Positions 1 to 5,565 of a stretch of 11,747 bases of DNA are shown here, in pieces. Each line of letters opens with the position of its first letter. Positions within the stretch are counted from its first letter, which is position 1. The translations under genes were made by a program, and so were the position numbers. The notes beneath the pieces were generated by a model. The model was not told where the DNA came from. It did not search any database and saw only the letters and a program-made list of their open reading frames with translations. Source of the DNA: JBHJHK01 sp050330975 (GTDB taxonomy: Bacteria > Pseudomonadota > Gammaproteobacteria > Competibacterales > Competibacteraceae); assembly GCA_050330975.1 (NCBI GenBank), contig JBHJHK010000387.1:1-11747 (forward strand), written 5' to 3'.

Positions 1-257
1 CGCGCACAATGCGATCGAGACGCAGTTCCAGGCCCCCCCCGTCCTCGGCGCGGGCCAATAGGTGCTCCGCGCGATGGCGGCTGCCGAAATCCAAAGGCAC
101 CAGTCCCATCACGTGGAGCCGCGCGCCGGCGGCGCGCGCCCCCCCGGGATGGGACTGCAGCCCTCCGATACCCGCAGCCGCCCTCGCCCGGAGCACCTAT
201 TGGCCCGCGCGGAGGCCGGGGGGTGCCTGGAACTGCGTCTCGATCGCATTGTGCGCG
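1..257. repeat. Fold-back palindrome at contig end (probable assembly artefact)
   Basis: Bases 1-128 are the reverse complement of bases 130-257 with no indels (pairing rule i + j = 258). By my count about 17 of 128 positions differ. The outer ~69 bases differ at only three positions, and the mismatches cluster towards the inner part, where the right arm has mostly become C. The symmetry axis lies in a GC-rich run near base 129. The left arm, read on the minus strand, and the right arm, read on the plus strand, encode the same peptide, and the left-arm version reads more like a natural protein. This is what a chimeric fold-back read at a contig end would give. A genuine genomic hairpin is possible but less likely. 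Confidence 0.85.
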
Positions 258-301
258 TCGACTCCCTGACGGGGCCCACCTGGGCGAGTCAACGGACCTG
301 A
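131..301 (+). CDS. C-terminal fragment of an unidentified protein
   Basis: An open frame runs out of the fold-back and stops at TGA 299-301. The readable tail contains EHLLARAE, then LELRLDRIVRVDSLTG, and ends WASQRT. The mirrored left arm gives a better reading for the inner part (GLVPLDFGSRHRAEHLLARA), so several residues encoded between 131 and 224 are probably miscalled here. Both arms hold the same frame, which supports real coding. The family is not recognised. The spacing of 'GLV ... LLARAEDGG ... LRLDRI' is faintly like a WYL domain, but the fragment is too short to claim this. The true gene continues upstream of this contig. A small hairpin follows it at 314-330. Confidence 0.45.
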   Translation, partial: GARPPGMGLQPSDTRSRPRPEHLLARAEAGGCLELRLDRIVRVDSLTGPTWASQRT

Positions 302-313
302 GGTGCTCAATCG

Positions 314-330
314 TTCCACTTGAGGTGGAA
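314..330 (+). terminator. Small hairpin after the partial gene
   Basis: TTCCAC (314-319) and GTGGAA (325-330) form a perfect 6-bp stem around a 5-base loop, 12 bases after the stop of the partial gene. The T content downstream is poor (GAACTTCTCGTTT), so it would be a weak intrinsic terminator at best. It could instead be a processing or regulatory hairpin. Confidence 0.3.
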
Positions 331-358
331 GAACTTCTCGTTTGCCCATCCAGTTGTG

Positions 359-367
359 TAATATAAA
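359..367 (+). promoter_or_regulatory. AT-rich -10-like patch upstream of rpmE2
   Basis: A short AT island (TAATATAAA) in an otherwise GC-rich region contains TAATAT (359-364) and TATAAA (362-367), either of which could be a sigma-70 -10 element. No convincing -35 lies 16-18 bases upstream. If this is the promoter, the rpmE2 transcript has a leader of roughly 135-140 bases, which would contain the hairpins at 420-456. I do not see a clear Zur operator. Confidence 0.3.
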
Positions 368-419
368 AGGCTTGCCCATTGCCCGAATCTCGAGGGGCCT
401 TGTGATGCGCGCTCCTTTG

Positions 420-467
420 GTGGGGCCCGCGGCCTACCTCGGCCGTGGGGCCACGGGCGGGGTTTTT
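420..467 (+). promoter_or_regulatory. Candidate attenuator-like leader of rpmE2
   Basis: Two overlapping hairpins can form. Hairpin A pairs 420-434 with 441-454: GGCC/GGCC next to the loop, one G-T pair, then CCC/GGG, with a mismatch and a bulge further out. Its loop is TACCTC. Hairpin B pairs CCGTG (443-447) with CACGG (452-456) and is followed by GCGGGG and five T (463-467), as in a short intrinsic terminator. A and B share 443-454, so only one can form at a time. The structure sits 44 bases before the rpmE2 start codon. Ribosomal protein genes, L31 genes included, are often controlled through leader RNA structures. That this one regulates rpmE2 is an inference from position and pairing alone. 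Confidence 0.35.
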
Positions 468-510
468 GACTTCAATATGCCGTTTGGCTTTGGTTCTAGG
501 AGATTTTTCG

Positions 511-762
511 GTGAAAAAAGACATTCACCCCAACTACCGTGAGGTGGTTTTCCAGGATGCGGGGGCCGACTTTGCCTTCGTGACCCGCTCCACGGTCAAG
601 ACTCGCGAGACTATCCAGTGGACCGATGGCAAGGAGTATCCATTGGTCAAAATTGAGGTGTCCAGCAAGTCCCATCCGTTTTACACCGGCAAACAAAACA
701 TCGTCGATACGGCGGGGCGCGTCGATCGCTTTCGCCGCAAGTACCGTCTGCCCACCACCTGA
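511..762 (+). CDS. rpmE2: Ribosomal protein L31 type B (zinc-independent)
   Basis: This encodes an 83-residue protein of the large ribosomal subunit, where L31 bridges the 50S and 30S subunits. The N-terminus KKDIHPNYREVVFQD and the motif SSKSHPFYTGKQ (residues 51-62) are typical of type B L31 (E. coli YkgM). The protein has no cysteine, so it is the 'C-minus' form that needs no zinc. In many bacteria this form replaces the zinc-binding form under zinc shortage. I chose the GTG at 511 because TAGGAG (497-502) lies 8 bases upstream and the family begins 'MKxxIHPNY'; an upstream in-frame ATG at 445 would add 22 residues not found in the family. The gene is followed by a possible weak terminator and then gltA. 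Whether the organism also has a zinc-type rpmE cannot be seen here. Confidence 0.95.
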   Translation: MKKDIHPNYREVVFQDAGADFAFVTRSTVKTRETIQWTDGKEYPLVKIEVSSKSHPFYTGKQNIVDTAGRVDRFRRKYRLPTT

Positions 763-776
763 GGAGGCTATCCCCC

Positions 777-811
777 AAAGGCCTCCGCGGGCAGTGGGAG
801 GTTTGGCCTTT
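777..811 (+). terminator. Possible weak terminator after rpmE2
   Basis: AAAGGCC (777-783) can pair with GGCCTTT (805-811), and CCTCC (782-786) can pair with GGAGG (797-801). The two pairings overlap and leave a bulge. Only three T follow the stem. It could slow or partly end transcription between rpmE2 and gltA, but the pairing is imperfect. Confidence 0.3.
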
Positions 812-838
812 GACTCACCTTAGCAGCGATCCGACGAT
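810..838 (+). promoter_or_regulatory. Weak candidate promoter of gltA
   Basis: TTGACT (810-815) matches the sigma-70 -35 consensus at five of six positions. The hexamer 17 bases downstream, GACGAT (833-838), matches TATAAT only at three. A gltA promoter is expected in this gap, but the -10 is poor, so the call rests mainly on the -35 and position. Confidence 0.22.
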
Positions 839-853
839 CGAGGAGCGTTATCT

Positions 854-2146
854 ATGTCCAGCGACAGCGTCAAGCTAATCGACAGCGCCTCTGACAGCAG
901 CCTCGAGCTGCCCGTCTTGCATCCCACCCACGGCAACTCGGTGGTCGACATCGGCCAGTTGTCCAAGCAACTGGGTTACTTCACCTACGACCCTGGCTTT
1001 GTGGCGACGGCCAGCTGCAAGAGCGACATCACCTACCTCGACGGCGAAAAGGGCGAGCTCCTCTATCGGGGGTACCCCATTGAAGACGTCGCCAGTCAGT
1101 GCAGCTTTCTAGAGACCTGCTACCTGCTGCTCTACAAGGAGTTGCCCACCGGCGAAGAGCTGGATAAGTTCCGCCATATCATCACTCGCCACACGATGAT
1201 CAACGAGAACTTGCTCAACTTTTTCAACGGCTTCAATTATGACGCCCACCCCATGGCGATGATGACGGGCGTGGTGGGTTCGTTGGCGGGCTTTTACCAC
1301 GACGGCTTGGACATCAACAATCCCAGGGATCGCGAGATCACGGCCCACCGGCTGATCGCCAAGATCCCCACCATCGCCGCCGCCTGCTACAAGCGCTCCA
1401 TCGGTCAGCCGTTCCGCTATCCGCGCAACGAACTGAGCTACTGTGGCAATTTTCTCCACATGATGTTCTCGGTCCCCTGCGAGGAATACCACGTCGATCC
1501 CGTGGCGGAAAAGGCCCTAGACGTGCTGTTTACCCTCCACGCCGACCACGAGCAAAACGCCTCCACCTCCACGGTGCGTCTGGCGGGCTCGTCGGGTGCC
1601 AACCCCTACGCCGCCGTCGCCGCCGGCATCGCCTGTTTGTGGGGGCCGGCCCACGGTGGGGCCAACGAGGCGGTGTTGCGCATGCTCGACGAGATCGGCG
1701 ATGTGTCCAACATCGACAAATACATCCAAAGGGCCAAGGACAAGAACGATCGCTTCAAGCTCATGGGGTTTGGCCATCGGGTCTACCGCAATTTTGACCC
1801 CAGAGCCAAAATCATCAAAGCTGAGGCCGACAAGATCCTCGCCAAGTACGGCAATGATCCCCGGATGGAGCTGGCCATGCGCCTCGAGGAAATCGCCCTC
1901 AAGGACGAATTTTTCATCGAGCGCAAGCTCTACCCCAACGTGGATTTCTATTCGGGCATCATCTATGCCGCGCTGCAAATCCCCGTGAGTATGTTCACGG
2001 TCATGTTCGCCGTGGCTCGCACCGTGGGGTGGATCAGCCATTGGATCGAGATGATCTCCGACCCCAACCTCAAGATCGGCCGCCCGCGCCAACTCTACAC
2101 GGGCCCCGCCCGTCGGGATTTCATCCCCCTCGAGCGGCGGGGCTAG
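854..2146 (+). CDS. gltA: Citrate synthase, type II
   Basis: Citrate synthase condenses oxaloacetate and acetyl-CoA to citrate and CoA, the entry step of the TCA cycle, in the cytoplasm. The predicted protein has 430 residues, the usual length of the Gram-negative type II enzyme (about 427-430), which is typically hexameric and inhibited by NADH. The catalytic triad is visible: His267 in GPAHGGANEA, His308 in FGHRVYRNFDPRA and Asp364 in NVDFYSGI, matching His264, His305 and Asp362 of the E. coli enzyme. The C-terminus has the conserved IGRPRQLYTG. ATG 854 is preceded by AGGAG (841-845) at 8 bases. A clear hairpin terminator lies about 50 bases after the stop, so it is probably transcribed separately from the pil genes. 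The gene is intact. Confidence 0.97.
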   Translation: MSSDSVKLIDSASDSSLELPVLHPTHGNSVVDIGQLSKQLGYFTYDPGFVATASCKSDITYLDGEKGELLYRGYPIEDVASQCSFLETCYLLLYKELPTGEELDKFRHIITRHTMINENLLNFFNGFNYDAHPMAMMTGVVGSLAGFYHDGLDINNPRDREITAHRLIAKIPTIAAACYKRSIGQPFRYPRNELSYCGNFLHMMFSVPCEEYHVDPVAEKALDVLFTLHADHEQNASTSTVRLAGSSGANPYAAVAAGIACLWGPAHGGANEAVLRMLDEIGDVSNIDKYIQRAKDKNDRFKLMGFGHRVYRNFDPRAKIIKAEADKILAKYGNDPRMELAMRLEEIALKDEFFIERKLYPNVDFYSGIIYAALQIPVSMFTVMFAVARTVGWISHWIEMISDPNLKIGRPRQLYTGPARRDFIPLERRG

Positions 2147-2193
2147 GGCCGAGGCCTCTTGGCCCCCACAAAGCTCCCCCGCAGTTTGGCTAC

Positions 2194-2220
2194 AGCACCG
2201 GTGGCCTGCGCCGGTGCTTT
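2194..2220 (+). terminator. Terminator hairpin after gltA
   Basis: AGCACCGG (2194-2201) and CCGGTGCT (2211-2218) form a perfect 8-bp GC-rich stem with a 9-base loop, followed by TTA. The T tract is short, but the stem is strong and correctly placed 48 bases after the gltA stop. A smaller stem (GGGCC 2146-2150 / GGCCC 2161-2165) directly at the stop codon may add to it. Confidence 0.55.
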
Positions 2221-2372
2221 ACCCCCAAGGCCTTTCCTGCTATTTTTCGCACTGCCTCTAGCTCGATAAGCCCTTGGTTTGAGACCCATTCCCCTGGCGT
2301 CTCCAGAGGACGATGGAACCGTCCTTTCCCACTCCTCAACGTCGGTGTGGCTGACAAAATCCCCGTTGGCTG

Positions 2373-2400
2373 TTGCCGATTTTCCAAAAAGATACATAAT
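2373..2400 (+). promoter_or_regulatory. Candidate sigma-70 promoter of the pilMNOPQ operon
   Basis: TTGCCG (2373-2378) and CATAAT (2395-2400) are separated by 16 bases. The -10 matches the consensus at five of six positions and the -35 at four. Transcription would begin near base 2407, giving a leader of about 165 bases before pilM. The site follows the gltA terminator. No sigma-54 type GG-N10-GC element was seen. Confidence 0.42.
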
Positions 2401-2432
2401 GTGTTGGCCGAGCAAAATGTGTTGGCCGAGCA
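2398..2432 (+). repeat. Tandem 17-bp direct repeat at the pil promoter
   Basis: AATGTGTTGGCCGAGCA occurs at 2398-2414 and again, identically, at 2416-2432, a period of 18 bases. The first copy overlaps the end of the putative -10, and the two copies cover the presumed transcription start and first ~25 bases of the message. They could be a regulator-binding pair, repeated RNA-binding sites, or a recent slippage duplication. Confidence 0.7.
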
Positions 2433-2464
2433 GCTGCGCCTCTGGTGTACTTGCCACTGTGTAG

Positions 2465-2477
2465 CCAGGACACCTGG
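2465..2477 (+). repeat. Short inverted repeat in the pilM leader
   Basis: CCAGG (2465-2469) and CCTGG (2473-2477) are perfect inverted repeats around ACA. The spacing is tight for a strong RNA hairpin. It could be a small operator or chance. Confidence 0.25.
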
Positions 2478-2572
2478 ACAAGGCACAAAAGCAAAGGGCT
2501 TCGGGCTCATGGCACTGACGGGCGTCAACTGTGCGTCCGCAATGGACTGTGCACTCAGGAGGGAGCACCAAG

Positions 2573-3661
2573 GTGGCTCTGTTCAAGAAAACCGAACGCA
2601 TGCTGGGCGTTGACCTTAGCCCGACGGCAGTCAAACTGGTCGAGCTCAGTCGAAGTGGCAAACGCATCCAGATCGAAGCGGCGGCCATGGAGCCCTTGCC
2701 CGAAGGCGCCATGACCGATCGCAACCCCAGTGATCTCGACCAGCTGACGGCAGCCCTCAAGCGGGCCGTCAAGGGATCGGGCACAACCTTGAAGAAGGTT
2801 GCCTTGGCCGTCCCCACCTCGAGTGTCATCACCCGTACCATCACCATGCCCGCCGAGTACGGCGAGGACGAAATCGAGGCCAACATTCAGGTGGAGGCGG
2901 CCCAGTACGTGCCCTTCCCCCTCGAAGAGATCTATCTGGATTTTCAAACCCAGATGTCCGTGGACGGTCGCAAGACCACCGCCGACACCCAGGAGGTCAT
3001 GATCGTCGCCTCGCGGCGCGAGAATGTCGATCTGCGGGATGAGGTGGTCAAGGAGGCCGGTCTCAAGGCCGTGGTGGTCGACGTCGAAGCCTACGCCCTG
3101 GAAAATGCCTTTGCCCTGATGCGTCCTGTGGCCAGCGGCGCCCTGGTGCCCAGTGACGGCGGATCGGGGGACCTGCGCACGGCCCTAGTGGAGATTGGCA
3201 CGGGGGTGATGACCCTCTACGTCTTCGACGGCGACCGCGTGACCTTCACCCGGGAGCAAATCTTCGGCACCGAACAACTGATCCAGGCCATGGTGGACAC
3301 CTATGGCATGACCCGGGAGCAGGCGGTACAGTCCCGTCAGTCGGGAGAACTGCCCGCCGACTACCTCCCCATGGTGGTGGAGCCCTTTCGCCTGGCGGTG
3401 GCAGAGCAGATCAGCAACGCCCTACAGTTTTTCTTTTCGTCGAGCCACTACAATTCCGTCGACTACGTGGTGTTGGTGGGCGATGGTGCCCTGGTGGAAG
3501 AGCTCGACGAGGCGGTGGGGGGAGCCCTGGGGATTTCCACGGTCATCGGCAATCCCTTTGCCGAGGCGACCATTGCCAAGCGGGTCAATCGCCAGATGCT
3601 CCAGCGCAATGCCCCCTCCTTCGCCACGGCGTGTGGTTTAGCAATGCGGAGTTTTGGCTGA
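2573..3661 (+). CDS. pilM: Type IV pilus assembly ATPase-like protein PilM
   Basis: PilM is a cytoplasmic actin-like protein that binds the N-terminal tail of PilN and links the cytoplasmic motor side to the PilNOP alignment complex. The predicted 362 residues fit the family. Phosphate-1-like GVDLSPTAVKLVEL is at residues 12-25, phosphate-2-like EIGTG at 207-211, and the adenosine-binding region VLVGDGA at about 300-306. The C-terminus ends ATACGLAMRSFG, as usual. I chose GTG 2573 because AGGAGGGA (2557-2564) lies 8 bases upstream and the product then starts ALFKKTERMLGVD, as PilM proteins do; an upstream GTG at 2531 would add 14 unsupported residues. It is the first gene of the operon, and pilN starts one base after its stop. 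Confidence 0.96.
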   Translation: MALFKKTERMLGVDLSPTAVKLVELSRSGKRIQIEAAAMEPLPEGAMTDRNPSDLDQLTAALKRAVKGSGTTLKKVALAVPTSSVITRTITMPAEYGEDEIEANIQVEAAQYVPFPLEEIYLDFQTQMSVDGRKTTADTQEVMIVASRRENVDLRDEVVKEAGLKAVVVDVEAYALENAFALMRPVASGALVPSDGGSGDLRTALVEIGTGVMTLYVFDGDRVTFTREQIFGTEQLIQAMVDTYGMTREQAVQSRQSGELPADYLPMVVEPFRLAVAEQISNALQFFFSSSHYNSVDYVVLVGDGALVEELDEAVGGALGISTVIGNPFAEATIAKRVNRQMLQRNAPSFATACGLAMRSFG

Positions 3662-3662
3662 T

Positions 3663-4250
3663 ATGGCAACGCGAATTAACTTACTTCCCTGGCGCGAAGA
3701 GCGCCGCGCCCGCCGCCAGCGGGACTTCTTATTGACTCTATTTGGCGCCGTGGTCTTGGCCGGTGGGGGCGTTTGGGGAGTCAATCAGTACTTCCAACAG
3801 CTCATCGACAATCAAAACGCTCGCAACGACTATTTGCGCACCGAGATTCGCAAGCTCGATAGCATCGCCCGCCAGATCCAAGAGCTCGATGAGGCCAAGG
3901 CCCAACTCCTCGCCCGGGTGCGGGTCATCGAGGGACTCCAGCGCAGCCGTCCCAGTATGGTCCGCGCTCTAGATACCCTAGCGCGCCGCCTGCCCGACGA
4001 CATCTATCTCACGGAAATGGCCACTCGGGGGCGGCGCATCACCCTCAAGGGCACGGCCTTCAACCCCGAGCGGGTCTCGGAGTTCATGCGCGAACTGGAG
4101 CAGTCGCCCTGGTTTGGCGAACCGTTGCTCACGGTGATCCAAAACGAGGAAATCGGTCCGATCCGCGCCAGCAACTTCGAACTCGCCGTCAATCGGGCGG
4201 AGATCCGTTCCCCCGATTCCCAAGATGGCGCTGTGGCGATCGAGGAGTAG
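3663..4250 (+). CDS. pilN: Type IV pilus inner-membrane protein PilN
   Basis: PilN is a bitopic inner-membrane protein that pairs with PilO and is held by PilM through its cytoplasmic tail. The predicted 195 residues carry the conserved PilM-binding tail INLLPWREERR (residues 5-15), a basic stretch, one membrane segment at about 22-40, a coiled coil at about 41-100, and a periplasmic ferredoxin-like domain. ATG 3663 lies directly after the pilM stop, which suggests translational coupling; a TTG nine bases upstream in frame is less likely. The pilO ribosome-binding site overlaps the 3' end of this gene. Confidence 0.95.
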   Translation: MATRINLLPWREERRARRQRDFLLTLFGAVVLAGGGVWGVNQYFQQLIDNQNARNDYLRTEIRKLDSIARQIQELDEAKAQLLARVRVIEGLQRSRPSMVRALDTLARRLPDDIYLTEMATRGRRITLKGTAFNPERVSEFMRELEQSPWFGEPLLTVIQNEEIGPIRASNFELAVNRAEIRSPDSQDGAVAIEE

Positions 4251-4256
4251 CAAGCC

Positions 4257-4883
4257 GTGAACTTGTCAGATATCAATGAGTTGGATTTTAATAATATCGG
4301 CAGCTGGCCGTGGGCTGCCAAGGTGGTGTTGTTGCTACTGGCCATGGCCGCCGTCGGTGCCGGGGGCTACTGGTACATCATCAAGGATCAGCGGGAGGCC
4401 CTCGCCGGTGTCGAACGCGAAGAGGAACAGCTGCGGGCCGAGTTCCAGCGCAAGCAGTCGGTGATGGCCAATATCGAATCCTACCAGCAACAACTGCAGG
4501 AGCTGGAAGCCATTCTCGCCGAACTCCTCGAACAACTGCCCTCTCGCACCGAAATGCCCAACCTCATCGATGACATCTCCGAGCTGGGTCGGCGCAATGG
4601 ATTGGTTTTCCAGTTGTTCAAACCCGGCAATGAAGAGCGGCGAGATTTCTATGTCGCCCGCCCCATCAATCTCGAGGCCCGTGCCACCTACCACGAGTTT
4701 GGCGATTTCATCAGTGATGTCTCGGCCTTGGACCGCATTGTGACCTTGGAAAACGCCCGGGTCCTCAATCCCAGTGGCAGGGCGGGTGCAGACGCCCCCG
4801 ATGGGGTACAGACCATTGCGGCGACGCTGCAGATCTATCGCTATCTCGAAGAAAACGAAATTCCCCAAGACGAGCAGCAGTGA
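4257..4883 (+). CDS. pilO: Type IV pilus inner-membrane protein PilO
   Basis: PilO forms homodimers and heterodimers with PilN in the periplasm and contacts PilP. The predicted 208 residues show a short cytoplasmic tail with LSDINELDFNNIGSWPW, one membrane segment at about 21-42, a long Glu/Gln-rich coiled coil at about 43-98, and a C-terminal periplasmic domain that includes the LPSRTEMPNLIDDIS segment seen in PilO. GTG 4257 has GAGGAG (4242-4247) 9 bases upstream, inside the end of pilN. The gap to pilN is 6 bases. The last ~12 residues are acidic and Gln-rich. Confidence 0.95.
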   Translation: MNLSDINELDFNNIGSWPWAAKVVLLLLAMAAVGAGGYWYIIKDQREALAGVEREEEQLRAEFQRKQSVMANIESYQQQLQELEAILAELLEQLPSRTEMPNLIDDISELGRRNGLVFQLFKPGNEERRDFYVARPINLEARATYHEFGDFISDVSALDRIVTLENARVLNPSGRAGADAPDGVQTIAATLQIYRYLEENEIPQDEQQ

Positions 4884-4904
4884 CGGCAACGGAGAGGGAT
4901 CACC

Positions 4905-5528
4905 ATGAGGACGATTCAGCTAGCTGTGGGTGCGGCTTGTGGTACGGATCGCGGCGCGGTGGCGCCGTTTAACGCGGCCTTGTTGGGTTGTTGCCTCCTC
5001 TTGGGGGGGTGCGACCTCCTGGCTCCCCAGGACGATCGGCGGGAGCTGGAGTTGTGGGTGGAGACCATCAAGGCGACTTCCAGGGGGCAAGAGCCCGAGC
5101 CCTTGCCGGAAATCAAAGACTACGTGCCCTTTGAGTACACCGCCGAAGTCGACAAGGACCCATTTGCCGTGGCGGCGATTTTCAAAGTGGTGGAAAGCGA
5201 GGGCATCGAGGGCGCCGCGAGTTTGCCCGTGCCGGTGTCGGGCATCGCCCCCGACCCCGACCGTCCCCGGGAAGAATTGGAGAAGTACACCTTGGGGTCC
5301 CTGCGTATGGTGGGCACGATGCAGGGCATCGATGACACTAATACTTTTGCCTTGATCCAAGCCCCCGATGGCGTCGTCCATCGCATCACCGAGGGCAACT
5401 ATCTCGGCGTCAACCACGGGCAAATCCAGCGCGTTTCCGAAGAGCGCATCGACTTGCGGGAAATCGTGCCCGACGACGCCACAGGGGGGTGGAAAGAGCG
5501 TGACGCCTCCATAAGCCTGATTCAGTGA
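4905..5528 (+). CDS. pilP: Type IV pilus lipoprotein PilP
   Basis: PilP is an inner-membrane lipoprotein that connects PilN/PilO to the periplasmic domains of PilQ. The predicted 207 residues begin with a long n-region and a hydrophobic stretch ending in the lipobox LGGC, with Cys36 as the probable lipidated residue. A proline- and acid-rich linker follows, with EIKDYVPFEYTAE and the DPF motif. The C-terminal beta-domain carries YTLGSLRMVGT, ALIQAPDGVVHRITEGNYLG and ERIDLREIVPD, as in PilP. ATG 4905 follows GGAGAGGG (4891-4898). The n-region of about 20 residues before the hydrophobic core is longer than usual; an in-frame GTG at 4959 would shorten it but has no visible ribosome-binding site. 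Confidence 0.94.
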   Translation: MRTIQLAVGAACGTDRGAVAPFNAALLGCCLLLGGCDLLAPQDDRRELELWVETIKATSRGQEPEPLPEIKDYVPFEYTAEVDKDPFAVAAIFKVVESEGIEGAASLPVPVSGIAPDPDRPREELEKYTLGSLRMVGTMQGIDDTNTFALIQAPDGVVHRITEGNYLGVNHGQIQRVSEERIDLREIVPDDATGGWKERDASISLIQ

Positions 5529-5565
5529 CGACACCCATACACCCAGATTGCGGGAGGAACCCATC

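Larger units (their letters stand above)
2147..2572 (+). other. 426-base intergenic region between gltA and pilM
   Basis: I find no convincing gene here on either strand. The short open frames have no family resemblance and no good ribosome-binding site. The stretch holds the gltA terminator (2194-2220), a weak hairpin GGACG/CGTCC (2308-2312/2320-2324) followed by TTT, a promoter-like pair (2373-2400), two copies of a 17-bp direct repeat (2398-2432), a CCAGG-ACA-CCTGG inverted repeat (2465-2477) and the pilM ribosome-binding site (2557-2564). It is long for this compact locus and probably carries the regulatory leader of the pilus operon. Confidence 0.6.

Noticed and set aside
1..257. The inverted repeat as a transposon end, integron site or origin hairpin
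   Set aside because: The symmetry runs through coding sequence with no transposase, target duplication or conserved end motif, and it lies exactly at the contig edge. A chimeric fold-back explains it better.
340..370. A Zur operator upstream of rpmE2
   Set aside because: The AT-rich GTAATATAAAA is not a recognisable palindrome of the Zur type. Only a -10-like element can be supported.
445..510. A longer L31 starting at ATG 445
   Set aside because: The added 22 residues do not resemble L31, overlap the hairpin leader and lack a ribosome-binding site. GTG 511 has both a good site and the family N-terminus.
2279..2464. A small 61-residue protein in the pil leader
   Set aside because: It has no ribosome-binding site and no family resemblance, and the 17-bp repeat lies inside it. 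It looks like chance open sequence.
2505..2530. A sigma-54 promoter for the pil operon (TGGCAC near 2509)
   Set aside because: The required GC element 10 bases after the GG is not in the right place, and no TTGC follows. The TTGCC near 2450 is also misplaced.
2531..2572. Extended PilM N-terminus from GTG 2531
   Set aside because: The extra residues are not PilM-like and the strong AGGAGGGA site lies between the two candidate starts.
2143..2886. Long reverse-strand open frame across the gltA-pilM gap
   Set aside because: It overlaps the well-supported pilM coding sequence, has no recognisable domain and follows from GC-rich codon structure on the other strand.
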